The notes below the pieces were generated by a model. It saw nothing but the letters and a program-made list of their open reading frames with translations. It did not search any database and was not told the origin of the DNA. Shown in pieces: positions 52,361 through 60,804 of a stretch of DNA of 64,000 nt. The position numbers and the translations under genes are program-made. Where the stretch lies: the NCBI GenBank assembly GCA_023395595.1, contig JAEWYO010000042.1, positions 17,782-81,781 on the forward strand, given 5' to 3'. Within the stretch, counting starts at the first letter, position 1. Each line of letters starts with the position of its first letter. The DNA comes from Bacillota bacterium. GTDB lineage: Bacteria; Bacillota; Clostridia; Christensenellales; CAG-138.

Positions 52361-54067
52361 TTGCTCAAAGAGTTATCCATCCATAACATAGCGCTGATCG
52401 ACCATCAATCGATTGCGTTCTTCGGTGGGTTTTCCGTGCTGACGGGTGAAACCGGCGCAGGAAAATCCATTATTATTGAAGCGCTCAATTTTGTGCTGGG
52501 GGAACGCGCGAGCCGCGAACTCGTTAAGTCCGGCGAGGAGAAGGCGAGCGTAGAGGCGACGTTCGCGCTTTCGGCAGGAGAACCCGTGTTTGACGTGCTA
52601 ACGGAGCAGGGGATCGACTGCGAGGAGAACGAGCTCACGCTCTATCGCGAGTTTTCCATCAGTGGGAAAAATGTCTGCCGCGCCAACGGCACACTGATCA
52701 ATGCGGGTGCGCTCAAGCTCATTGGCGACGCGCTGGTGGATATCCACGGGCAGCACGCGCATCAGTCCCTACTGGACGAAAAGAAACACATCGGACTTCT
52801 CGACCGCTTTGCGGGAAAAGACGCACTGGACGTCAAAGCGCGCGTGGCACAGGCTTATCACAAAGCTAGTGAAGCAAAGCGCCTGCTTTCTGCCGCGCAG
52901 TTCAACGAGCAGGAGCGCACGAGAAGAATCGACTTACTGACCTATCAAATCAAAGAGATCGACGCGGCGAATCTGAACATCGGTGAAGAAGAGCAACTGG
53001 AAGAACAGCGTGGTTTGCTGCAAAACGCACAGGCGGTCATGGAAGGACTCGAAGGCGCAAACACCGCGCTCAGCGGAGACGAGGCGGAGAACGGCGGTGC
53101 GCTGGCTTCCTTTAGCATGGCGATGCACATGCTCGACGGCATCGCACGGCTCAGCGCAGACTATCAGCAGCTCTCCGATAAACTGCACGCGCTGTATTAC
53201 GATTTGGAAGACGCGAGCTATACGCTGCGCGATTACCGAACCGATTTTTCATTTGAACCCGGCATGCTTGACGAGATCGAAACCCGGTTAGAGCTGATCT
53301 CCACACTCAAACGCAAGTATGGTGCGAACATTGAGGAGATTCTTGCGTATCGCGACAAGAGCGAGCAGGAGCTGGAACTCATCGACAACGCAGAAGAGCG
53401 CAGGGAGCAGCTTGCGGCGGACTACGCTGTGGCAAAGGCGGACTATGACAGCCTGAGCGAACAGCTCTCCGGCTTACGTCAGCAGGCGGCGCAGCGGCTT
53501 AGCGCGCGGCTCTTGCCGGAGCTAAGCGATCTTGGCATGCCGCACGCTGCGTTTTCGGCGAAGTTTGAAACGCTTTCCGGCGAGATTCCGTCTGCAAACG
53601 GCACCGACGATGTGGAGTTTTTGCTCTCCACCAACCGCGGCGAACCGGTTAAGGCGCTGAGCAAAGTTGCGTCCGGCGGTGAACTCTCCCGCATTATGCT
53701 CTCGTTTAAGAGCGTACTAGCCGACCTTGACGGAATCCCGACGATGGTGTTTGATGAGATTGACAGCGGTATCAGCGGGCAGATCGGTACCGCGGTCGCC
53801 GTCAAAATGCGTCAGATTGCGAAGAATCATCAGGTGCTTTGTATCACGCATCTGCCGCAGATCGCGGCCTATGCCAACCAGCAGTATCTGGTCTACAAAG
53901 AAGAAACGGGTGAGCACACACGCTCCAACGCCATCCTGCTGACCCAGGAGCAGCGCGCCAAGGAGATTGCCCGAATCATGGGCAGTTCCGGTGCGGACGC
54001 GGTTGCGCTGGAGCACGCGCAGCAGCTCATCGACGCAGCGGACGACGCCATGCGCCGCATTTTTTAG
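52361..54067 (+). CDS. recN: DNA repair protein RecN
   Basis: SMC-like repair ATPase of 568 residues. Walker A GETGAGKSIII near residue 38, long coiled coils in the middle, the ABC signature SGGELSRIMLSFK and Walker B MVFDEIDSGISG are present. It acts early in double-strand break repair. The TTG at 52361 gives the family N terminus LLKELSIHNIALID and follows GGGAGGG by 8 bp; an upstream in-frame ATG/GTG extension is not conserved. In Bacillus and most Clostridia spoIVB follows; here it does not. Confidence 0.95.
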   Translation: MLKELSIHNIALIDHQSIAFFGGFSVLTGETGAGKSIIIEALNFVLGERASRELVKSGEEKASVEATFALSAGEPVFDVLTEQGIDCEENELTLYREFSISGKNVCRANGTLINAGALKLIGDALVDIHGQHAHQSLLDEKKHIGLLDRFAGKDALDVKARVAQAYHKASEAKRLLSAAQFNEQERTRRIDLLTYQIKEIDAANLNIGEEEQLEEQRGLLQNAQAVMEGLEGANTALSGDEAENGGALASFSMAMHMLDGIARLSADYQQLSDKLHALYYDLEDASYTLRDYRTDFSFEPGMLDEIETRLELISTLKRKYGANIEEILAYRDKSEQELELIDNAEERREQLAADYAVAKADYDSLSEQLSGLRQQAAQRLSARLLPELSDLGMPHAAFSAKFETLSGEIPSANGTDDVEFLLSTNRGEPVKALSKVASGGELSRIMLSFKSVLADLDGIPTMVFDEIDSGISGQIGTAVAVKMRQIAKNHQVLCITHLPQIAAYANQQYLVYKEETGEHTRSNAILLTQEQRAKEIARIMGSSGADAVALEHAQQLIDAADDAMRRIF

Positions 54068-54303
54068 CAAAAAAAGGGTAGAATTTGTCGAAACGGTCAT
54101 CAAACATCGCTGAGATTGTTTTATTATCGTAGAACAACGCAGAATAATACGTTATCTGACGAAACAGCGGTGATATTGCAAGAAAGAATCGAAACAGCGC
54201 TGATTTTGTTGGTGTGAAGCGAGTTCTTTACAAACCAACAATTGAAGCAGCGGCGCAGGAAAAGATCGATCCATTTTGAATCAAATCCGCCGCGGGAGAA
54301 TGC
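54068..54303 (+). promoter_or_regulatory. spo0A upstream region with 0A-box-like site and direct repeats
   Basis: A 0A-box core TGTCGAA lies at 54086-54092 inside TTTGTCGAAAC. Two 19-bp direct repeats, CGAAACAGCGnTGATnTTG, start at 54160 and 54190, exactly 30 bp apart and 17/19 identical. The first copy of the CGAAAC word at 54089-54094 shares the same 5' part. Autoregulation by the Spo0A homologue is a reasonable guess. No spoIVB-like open frame exists in this gap. Confidence 0.55.
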
Positions 54304-55062
54304 ATGAAGAAGAACCTGTTGATCGCAAGCAACAACGTCGCGGACGCAAAAGGGATTGAAGCGGCATTTCAAAATGTGAAAAATATTCGCCTACTACCGA
54401 GTGTATTTACGGGACGAGATGCGATTGATACCATTTTCGCACGCGATGTTGATCTGTTGATTCTCGATTTGTTTTTGCATGATCTGGACGGCATCTGCGT
54501 GTTGGATTTCATCGGTAAACTTGGCGAAGACCGCAGGCCGCTCGTGTTTGTAACCACTGCGCTGGCGGATGATCGGCTGCTGCAAATCATAAAAGACCGC
54601 GTGATCTATTGCTTCACCAAGCCGCTCAAGTATGATCTTGTCCAGCTTCGCGTGCTGGAGTTTATGCGACTGTATGAGCGGGAGACGGAGAAAGCGGATG
54701 AGGTGGTCGATATTCTGGAAAGCCAGATAGCGGCGGGCATCCGCGCCATCGGAATTCCCGCCCACCTAAAAGGATATTACTATCTGCGAGATGCGATTCG
54801 CATCTATGCCATGAGTGAATTTCCCGTGGATTTGAGCATCACCAACGACATCTACCCGACGGTAGCAAAGATTTACAATACCCGTCCGCCGCTTGTGGAG
54901 CACGCGGTGCGAAACGCGATTGAGATTGCCTGGACGCGCGGAAATCAGGACACGATTCGGGAATATTTCGGCTATACCGTGCATGACTTCAAGGGTAAAC
55001 CGAGCAATCTGGAGTTTGTTGCGATGATGGCGCAGCGCGCACTCACCTATCTGAAACGATAA
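54304..55062 (+). CDS. spo0A: Spo0A-like response regulator with degenerate receiver pocket
   Basis: Protein of 252 residues with a receiver domain (1-120) and a C-terminal Spo0A DNA-binding domain (about 148-248). The latter is well conserved: GIPAHLKGYYYLRDAIR, ITNDIYPTVAKIYNTRP, HAVRNAIEIAWTRGN, FGYTVHDFKGKPSNLEFVAMM. In the receiver, the acceptor Asp55 (LILDLFLHDLDG), Thr84/85 and Lys106 (TKP) are kept. The paired acidic residues that bind Mg2+ (ADDN in Bacillus) read ASNN at 8-11. Phosphorylation by the usual route is thus doubtful. It sits directly after recN without spoIVB. Its role may be developmental or metabolic; sporulation cannot be assumed. Confidence 0.88.
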   Translation: MKKNLLIASNNVADAKGIEAAFQNVKNIRLLPSVFTGRDAIDTIFARDVDLLILDLFLHDLDGICVLDFIGKLGEDRRPLVFVTTALADDRLLQIIKDRVIYCFTKPLKYDLVQLRVLEFMRLYERETEKADEVVDILESQIAAGIRAIGIPAHLKGYYYLRDAIRIYAMSEFPVDLSITNDIYPTVAKIYNTRPPLVEHAVRNAIEIAWTRGNQDTIREYFGYTVHDFKGKPSNLEFVAMMAQRALTYLKR

Positions 55063-55082
55063 CAATACAAAGCAAGTTACGA

Positions 55083-55105
55083 CCGCGCGGAATGCGCGGT
55101 TTTTT
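55083..55105 (+). terminator. Terminator after spo0A
   Basis: CCGCGC-GGAAT-GCGCGG hairpin (55083-55099) followed by T6. Confidence 0.85.
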
Positions 55106-55169
55106 GCGCGTTTATGAAAATGATTCAGCATGGCGCAACGTTTGAGAGTGACCCAGTCACCGTGATTCA

Positions 55170-55198
55170 TTGACTGCGTGCTAAATTCATACTAAACT
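55170..55198 (+). promoter_or_regulatory. Sigma-A promoter for deoB-pnp
   Basis: TTGACT (55170-55175) and TAAACT (55193-55198), 17 bp apart, about 80 bp before the deoB start. Confidence 0.6.
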
Positions 55199-55275
55199 AT
55201 ATGTATACGGTGAATCATTTCATCGGACACAATAGAAACAATAGCAAATCAACGAATATACATGAGGTGAACAAC

Positions 55276-56472
55276 ATGAGTAAGCTTAGCGAAAGCAAGA
55301 AGCGCGCGATCGTCATCGTGCTGGATAGTGTCGGTATCGGGGAACAGCCGGACGCGGCGGAATTTGGCGATGTCGGGTCCCATACACTCGGAAATATCCG
55401 CAAAGTGCGCGGAAAATTGGACATGCCCAACCTAACCGCACTGGGCATTGCCGCAATTGAAAACAGCAAGCTCGATTCGCTTGGTCTTACGCCCAAAGGC
55501 GCATATGGACGCCTCGCGGAGTTGACCAAAGCGAAGGATACCACCTGTGGACACTGGGAGATGGCGGGTTTGCCGCTCAAGCAGGCGTTCAAGACCTATC
55601 CCAATGGCTTCCCTGAAGATTTCCTGCGCGCGTTTGAGGCGAAGATTGGCAGAGGAACGATTGGCAACGAAGTTGCCAGCGGAACCGAGATCATCTCCCG
55701 GCTTGGCGATGAGCACGTGAAGACCGGAAAGCCCATCGTCTACACATCGGCAGACAGCGTGTTTCAGATTGCCGCGCATGAGGGCGTGATCCCCCTGCCG
55801 GAGCTGTATCGCATCTGTGAGGTTGCGCGCGAAATGCTCAACGACGACAACTTCCTTGTTGGCCGCGTGATTGCGCGCCCGTTTGAAGGCACCAGCGGTG
55901 CCTATACGCGTACGGAAAACCGCAAGGATTATGCAGTCGAGCCGTTTACGGACACGGTGCTCGACGCGATTGTCAAGCGCGGGATGGACGTGGTCGGTAT
56001 CGGGAAAATCGAGGACATCTTCTGCCATCGCGGTGTGAGCATTGTTGACCATACGAAGAATAACCATTCCGGCATCGACGCTACCATTCGCTTCCTCGAA
56101 GCGGGCACGGGCGATTTCATCTTCACCAATCTGGTCGATTTTGATATGCTCTTTGGCCATCGCAACGATGTGGAAGGCTACGCCAACGCGTTGGAATCGT
56201 TTGATGCCGCGCTGCCGCGCATTCTGGCCGCAATGAAAGAGGACGACATCCTCATGATCACGGCGGATCACGGCTGCGATCCCACCACGCCGAGCACGGA
56301 TCATTCGCGCGAATATATCCCGCTGGTCGTCGCAGGCAAACATGTGAAGCCCAACGTCAGCCTCGGCACGCGCAAAACGTTTGCCGACATCGGCGCAACC
56401 GTGTTGGATTATCTCACGGGTGAACAGTGGAACGTTGGCACTTCGTTCCTTGGCGACATCTATGAGGCATAA
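55276..56472 (+). CDS. deoB: Phosphopentomutase
   Basis: Metal-dependent mutase of the alkaline phosphatase superfamily, 398 residues, converting (deoxy)ribose-1-phosphate to the 5-phosphate. The metal-site segments VIVLDSVGIGEQPDA at the start (nucleophile Thr region near TTCGHWEMAG) and DHGCDPTTPSTDHSREYIPL near the end are present. The ATG at 55276 follows GAGGTGA; the open frame begins 25 codons earlier but lacks support. It is followed 3 bp later by purine nucleoside phosphorylase: together they feed nucleoside sugars into glycolysis. Confidence 0.95.
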   Translation: MSKLSESKKRAIVIVLDSVGIGEQPDAAEFGDVGSHTLGNIRKVRGKLDMPNLTALGIAAIENSKLDSLGLTPKGAYGRLAELTKAKDTTCGHWEMAGLPLKQAFKTYPNGFPEDFLRAFEAKIGRGTIGNEVASGTEIISRLGDEHVKTGKPIVYTSADSVFQIAAHEGVIPLPELYRICEVAREMLNDDNFLVGRVIARPFEGTSGAYTRTENRKDYAVEPFTDTVLDAIVKRGMDVVGIGKIEDIFCHRGVSIVDHTKNNHSGIDATIRFLEAGTGDFIFTNLVDFDMLFGHRNDVEGYANALESFDAALPRILAAMKEDDILMITADHGCDPTTPSTDHSREYIPLVVAGKHVKPNVSLGTRKTFADIGATVLDYLTGEQWNVGTSFLGDIYEA

Positions 56473-56475
56473 CGC

Positions 56476-57291
56476 ATGAATGAAGTCATCGAACGCGCGG
56501 TCAAAATCCTCTCTCCGCTGTGCGGGGATAACTGCAAAATCGGCTTGATCCTTGGCTCCGGCCTTGGTGAATATGCTGAGAAGATTGAAAACAAACGCTT
56601 TGTGAGCTACAGCGAGCTACCGGGCTTCCCGCAGTCCCGTGTGGAAGGGCACAAGGGCAGGTTTGTCATAGGCGAACTCTTTGGCAAGACCGTGATCTGC
56701 ATGCAGGGCAGGTTCCATTATTACGAAGGTTATCCGCAGTCGCAGATTGCGCTTGCCGTTCGTGTGATGAAACGCCTCGGTGTGGAGAAACTGCTGCTGA
56801 CGAACGCGGCAGGCGGCGTGAACTTGAGCTTTTCGCCGGGAGACTTGATGCTGATCTCCGACCACATCAACTTCTCTGGCTCGCACCCGCTCATCGGAGA
56901 AAATGATGCGGACTTCGGGCCGCGCTTTCCGGATCAGACCAATGTGTATGATCGCGACCTGCGCCAGAAGGTTCGCCTTGCCGCAAACTCCGCAGGCGTA
57001 GCGTTGCAGGAGGGGGTCTATATGATGTACTCGGGACCTACGTTTGAATCGCCCGCCGAGATCGTCTTTTCCCGCATCATCGGCGCTTCCGCGGTTGGCA
57101 TGTCCACGGTACCGGAGGCGATTGCAGCCGCGCATTGCGGAATCAAGACAATCGGCATTTCGCTGATCACCAACATGGCGGCAGGGATTCTCGATCAACC
57201 GCTGAGCCACGAAGAGGTGCAGGAGACGGCGGCAATCGCCTCCGAAAAATTCACCAAGCTCGTGGATAAAATCGTTTCGGACGTGTTCTAA
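56476..57291 (+). CDS. Purine nucleoside phosphorylase (inosine/guanosine type)
   Basis: Trimeric-type PNP of 271 residues. LILGSGLGEYAE near the N terminus (phosphate binding), EGHKGRFVIG, MQGRFHYYEGY, NAAGGVN and the YMMYSGPTFESPAEI and SLITNMAAG segments identify it. It splits inosine or guanosine with phosphate, giving ribose-1-phosphate for DeoB. Encoded 3 bp after deoB; followed by a terminator. Confidence 0.94.
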   Translation: MNEVIERAVKILSPLCGDNCKIGLILGSGLGEYAEKIENKRFVSYSELPGFPQSRVEGHKGRFVIGELFGKTVICMQGRFHYYEGYPQSQIALAVRVMKRLGVEKLLLTNAAGGVNLSFSPGDLMLISDHINFSGSHPLIGENDADFGPRFPDQTNVYDRDLRQKVRLAANSAGVALQEGVYMMYSGPTFESPAEIVFSRIIGASAVGMSTVPEAIAAAHCGIKTIGISLITNMAAGILDQPLSHEEVQETAAIASEKFTKLVDKIVSDVF

Positions 57292-57304
57292 TCTCTGGAT
57301 CATG

Positions 57305-57337
57305 AGCGCCTGCGCGGGGATCGTGCGGGCGCTTTCT
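57305..57337 (+). terminator. Terminator after the PNP gene
   Basis: AGCGCC (57305-57310) pairs with GGCGCT (57328-57333), with further GC pairing inside, followed by TTCTT. Confidence 0.65.
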
Positions 57338-57440
57338 TCATGCGGAATTGCGAGTGATTTGTGGTTCAATTTTGACGGAATTCTAGATATAGGTGAAACT
57401 TATTCGAATCGCTTGCGAAACAAACAAGGAAAGGCTTATA

Positions 57441-57881
57441 ATGAAAAAAAGCACAAGGAGGGCCACAGCTTTGATTGGAGTCATCTTCGGCGAAAAAGGC
57501 ACAGGAAAGACGAAGCAAATCCTCGAAATGGCAAACAAGTCTGTCCTGACTGCAAAAGGAAACACGATCTTCATTGACAACGACACAAGTTACATCTATG
57601 ACCTCTCCAGAAAAGCTCGCTTCATCAACGCAACGGAATATGGCATTACATCCCCGAAAATGCTTTATGGTTTCCTTTGCGGTCTTGCGGCGAGCGATTT
57701 TGATTTAGAGACCGTCTTTATCGACGGGCTTCTGAACATCATCGGTCACGAACTTGCCAATCTTGAGGGACTTTTCGATGATCTCAAGAAATTCTCCGAG
57801 AAGAACAGCCTCAGCGTAATCATGAGTATAACCGGCAGCAAAGAGACCGTCCCGGCGTTCATGAAAGAATATCTGCTGTAA
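57441..57881 (+). CDS. Small P-loop protein of unknown function
   Basis: Protein of 146 residues with a Walker A loop GEKGTGKTK near residue 16 and a candidate Walker B (LETVFIDGLL, about residues 90-99). It lacks helicase or kinase motifs I recognise; short P-loop proteins like this occur in Clostridia without a known role. The ATG at 57441 follows AAGGAAAGG; an earlier in-frame ATG (57393) has no such site. It lies between the PNP and threonine synthase genes and ends at its own terminator, so no operon partner is suggested. Confidence 0.7.
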   Translation: MKKSTRRATALIGVIFGEKGTGKTKQILEMANKSVLTAKGNTIFIDNDTSYIYDLSRKARFINATEYGITSPKMLYGFLCGLAASDFDLETVFIDGLLNIIGHELANLEGLFDDLKKFSEKNSLSVIMSITGSKETVPAFMKEYLL

Positions 57882-57885
57882 AACC

Positions 57886-57916
57886 AACGGATCGCCGCTT
57901 ACCAAATCCGTTCTTT
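57886..57916 (+). terminator. Terminator after the P-loop gene
   Basis: AACGGAT (57886-57892) pairs with ATCCGTT (57906-57912), followed by CTTT. Confidence 0.55.
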
Positions 57917-58007
57917 ACACCCCCATCTTTCTGATTGCGTGACGAACACGCTGCAATTGACATAAAAAAACAGAAACACTGCACAAGAAAAGGAACTCGA
58001 AACACCT

Positions 58008-59480
58008 ATGCGTTACCTGAGCACGCGAGGCGGTGATCCCGCATCCGCTGCGGAAGCGATTGTGCGCGGCATCAGCCCCTCCGGCGGACTGTATGTACCC
58101 GAATCGTATCCCACAATTGAATGGAACAACGACGTGCGCGGCGGCTATTTGGCAACCGCGCACCTCGTCATGCAGGCGTATCTGCCGGATACGGATTCTG
58201 CCGAACTTGAGCGGATGATCGCCGCTGCTTACAAGAGCTTTGATCATCCGGACGTTACGCCGGTTGTTAAACTTTCCGAACGGGAGCACATCCTCGAACT
58301 CTGGCACGGGCCGACGATGGCGTTTAAGGATGTAGCGCTCCAGATGCTTCCGCATTTGATGCGTTCCTCCCTGCGCCAAACGGGCGAAACAAAGCAGGTC
58401 TACATCCTCGTCGCCACATCCGGCGACACGGGCAAGGCCGCACTGGAAGGGTTTCGCGATGTCGAGGGAACGCGTGTTCTTGTATTCTATCCTTATGGCG
58501 GGGTCAGCGAGGCGCAGCGCCTCCAGATGGTCACGCAGGAGGGCAAGAATGTAGACGTTTGCGCCGTCCACGGCAACTTTGACGATGCGCAAACAGGCGT
58601 GAAGCAAATCTTTGCCTCGGATGAGATTGCCAAGCAACTGGAGCAGAAGGGCTATCGGCTTTCCAGCGCGAACTCGATCAACTTCGGCAGGCTCCTGCCG
58701 CAGATCGTGTATTATTTCACAAGCTATCAGCAACTGGTTGCAAGCGGCGAGATCCAACCGGGTGAGAAGATCAACTTCTGTGTGCCGACGGGCAACTTTG
58801 GCGACATCCTCGCGGGTGAATATGCGCGGAGGATGGGGCTGCCGGTCAACAAACTCATCTGCGCGTCCAACCGCAACAACGTGTTGACCGACTTTTTCGA
58901 GAGCGGCGTCTATGACGACAACCGCCCATTTTACCAGAGCATGAGTTGTTCGATCGACATCCTGATCTCCTCCAACCTGGAGCGGTTGCTCTTTGAACTG
59001 GCGGGACGTGACGACGCACTGGTTCGCGAATGGATGCGCGGGCTGAAGGAAAAAGGCATGTATGCGTTGCCTGAAAGCGCGTTGAGCGAGCTCAAGAAGA
59101 CATTCTCCGCCGGCTGGTGCACGGAAGAAGATACGCTGGATACCATCAAGCGCGTGTTTGACCGGACGGGGTATCTCATGGATCCGCACACCGCTGTTGC
59201 GCAGTGCGTCTACGAGCGATATGCGGCAAAGACAGGCGACCAGACGACGACGGTACTGCTCTCAACCGCAAACCCGTACAAATTTGCAAGCGACGTGCTT
59301 GGCGCATTTGAACCTGCGGGCGAGGATGATTTTGTCAATGCCGAGCGACTCAAAACCATCTCTGGCGCGCCGATACCCAACGGTATGAGCGAATTGCTGG
59401 GCAAGCCGGAGCGCCATCTGGATGTATGCGATCTTGGCGACATGCCCAAGCGTGTGCTTTCGGCCATCCTCGGCAAATAA
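58008..59480 (+). CDS. thrC: Threonine synthase
   Basis: PLP enzyme of 490 residues (class II, fungal/E. coli-like length) converting O-phosphohomoserine to threonine. The PLP lysine is Lys107 in GPTMAFKDVA; MRYLSTRGG at the start, ATSGDTGKAALEGF and the VPTGNFGDILAGEYA phosphate loop are conserved. It stands after the P-loop gene and 59 bp before the S41 protease start. No other threonine-pathway gene is adjacent. Confidence 0.95.
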   Translation: MRYLSTRGGDPASAAEAIVRGISPSGGLYVPESYPTIEWNNDVRGGYLATAHLVMQAYLPDTDSAELERMIAAAYKSFDHPDVTPVVKLSEREHILELWHGPTMAFKDVALQMLPHLMRSSLRQTGETKQVYILVATSGDTGKAALEGFRDVEGTRVLVFYPYGGVSEAQRLQMVTQEGKNVDVCAVHGNFDDAQTGVKQIFASDEIAKQLEQKGYRLSSANSINFGRLLPQIVYYFTSYQQLVASGEIQPGEKINFCVPTGNFGDILAGEYARRMGLPVNKLICASNRNNVLTDFFESGVYDDNRPFYQSMSCSIDILISSNLERLLFELAGRDDALVREWMRGLKEKGMYALPESALSELKKTFSAGWCTEEDTLDTIKRVFDRTGYLMDPHTAVAQCVYERYAAKTGDQTTTVLLSTANPYKFASDVLGAFEPAGEDDFVNAERLKTISGAPIPNGMSELLGKPERHLDVCDLGDMPKRVLSAILGK

Positions 59481-59539
59481 CAAACGAAACCGCGCCCAAA
59501 TGCGCGGGTGTATCGTGCGACAGTAATAGAAAGAAGCGA

Positions 59540-60769
59540 TTGGTTACGGAAAGAAAAAGGCCCGATTATTCTACAATATCGATCATACTCTGCTTTGGCA
59601 TCGTGCTCGTGCTCGTGTTTGCAATGGTGTTCACACTGGGTCAACGCGAGAAGACGGATGCGCTGGACACCAAGGCACTGCAAGAGCTCGCGGACACGAT
59701 CCATCATCAGTATTATTTTTACGACGAGAAAGAGATTGACAACGACAAGCTCAAGGATGCGGCGATGCGCGGCATGATCAGCCAGTTGGATGACCCGTAT
59801 GCGCAGTATTTCACGGAAGACGAGTATCAAAAGCTGCTCTCGGACAACGCGGGAGACTATGTAGGCATCGGCATCACCATCCAAACGCCAGATGAAACAG
59901 GCGCGGAGGTGCTGAGTGTTTACAGCGGCGCACCCGCCGAGCAAGCGGGTATTCAAAAAGGCGACATCATCACCAAGATCAACGGAAAAGCGACCGCAGG
60001 GAAGAGTTTAAGTGAAGTCGTCAAGTTCTTCTCAGAAGATGTGAACGTACCGGATGAACTCACCTATCTGCGTGCCGGTGTGGAGACGACAGTCAGTGTG
60101 AAGCGTGCGGAGATTCACATCGTGCGCGTCAACGCCACTGTGCTAAGCGGGAACATCGGTTATCTGCACATCACAGAGTTCAACGGCAGCGTTGCGAGCG
60201 ATTTTCAAAACGCGATTGATAAGCTGCAACAGCAGGGTGTCAAGGACCTCATCATCGACCTGAGGGACAATCCCGGCGGCGGCTTGACCGAAGTGCTCAA
60301 TGTCGCTTACACCATGATCCCCAAAGGCAAGGTAATCGTCAGCATCCGCTCGAACAATGGCGACGAGGATGTATATAAATCCAAGGGCGACACGCAGATT
60401 GACATGCGCATCGTCGTATTGGTCAACGGGCACTCGGCCTCGGCCAGCGAACTGCTCACCGGCGCGTTGAAGGATTACGGCATTGCGACCATCGTCGGCA
60501 CACAGACCTACGGCAAAGGGATTGTGCAGAGCTATTTTCATCTGAGCAATGGCAATGGCTGGGCGAAGATGACCACGGACGCATACTATACGCCCAACGG
60601 CGTTTGCATTCAAGGTATTGGCATCACACCGGACATCGTAGTGGAGCTGCCGGAAGAGCTCAAAGACATGACGTTTGACACGCCGGACCCCGCAAAGGAC
60701 ACCCAGCTGCAGGCCGCTATCGCGGTGTTCTCGCAGCAGGCGAAGTCTGCGGAAACGGCAAGGCGATAG
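59540..60769 (+). CDS. S41 family C-terminal processing peptidase
   Basis: Membrane-anchored serine protease of about 409 residues. An N-terminal membrane segment (IILCFGIVLVLVFAMVF, about residues 15-33) is followed by a PDZ domain (VGIGITIQTPDETGAEVLSVYSGAP read in sections) and the S41 catalytic domain with Ser in NGHSASASELLTGAL and Lys in TYGKGIVQ. It cleaves C termini of exported proteins. The TTG start has only a weak AGAAAGAAG site; upstream in-frame codons overlap thrC, so the true start is uncertain. Confidence 0.88.
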   Translation: MVTERKRPDYSTISIILCFGIVLVLVFAMVFTLGQREKTDALDTKALQELADTIHHQYYFYDEKEIDNDKLKDAAMRGMISQLDDPYAQYFTEDEYQKLLSDNAGDYVGIGITIQTPDETGAEVLSVYSGAPAEQAGIQKGDIITKINGKATAGKSLSEVVKFFSEDVNVPDELTYLRAGVETTVSVKRAEIHIVRVNATVLSGNIGYLHITEFNGSVASDFQNAIDKLQQQGVKDLIIDLRDNPGGGLTEVLNVAYTMIPKGKVIVSIRSNNGDEDVYKSKGDTQIDMRIVVLVNGHSASASELLTGALKDYGIATIVGTQTYGKGIVQSYFHLSNGNGWAKMTTDAYYTPNGVCIQGIGITPDIVVELPEELKDMTFDTPDPAKDTQLQAAIAVFSQQAKSAETARR

Positions 60770-60804
60770 TACGAAGAATATTCAAAATCAGAGGAGAGAG
60801 AAAC

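Noticed and set aside
59487..59515. Hairpin CCGCGC/GCGCGG after threonine synthase as terminator
   Set aside because: The stem is followed by GTGTATCG rather than a T tract, so I did not call it.
60770..60804. SAH riboswitch before adenosylhomocysteinase
   Set aside because: The gap to the S41 gene is only 35 bp and is filled by the ribosome site; it is too short for that RNA.
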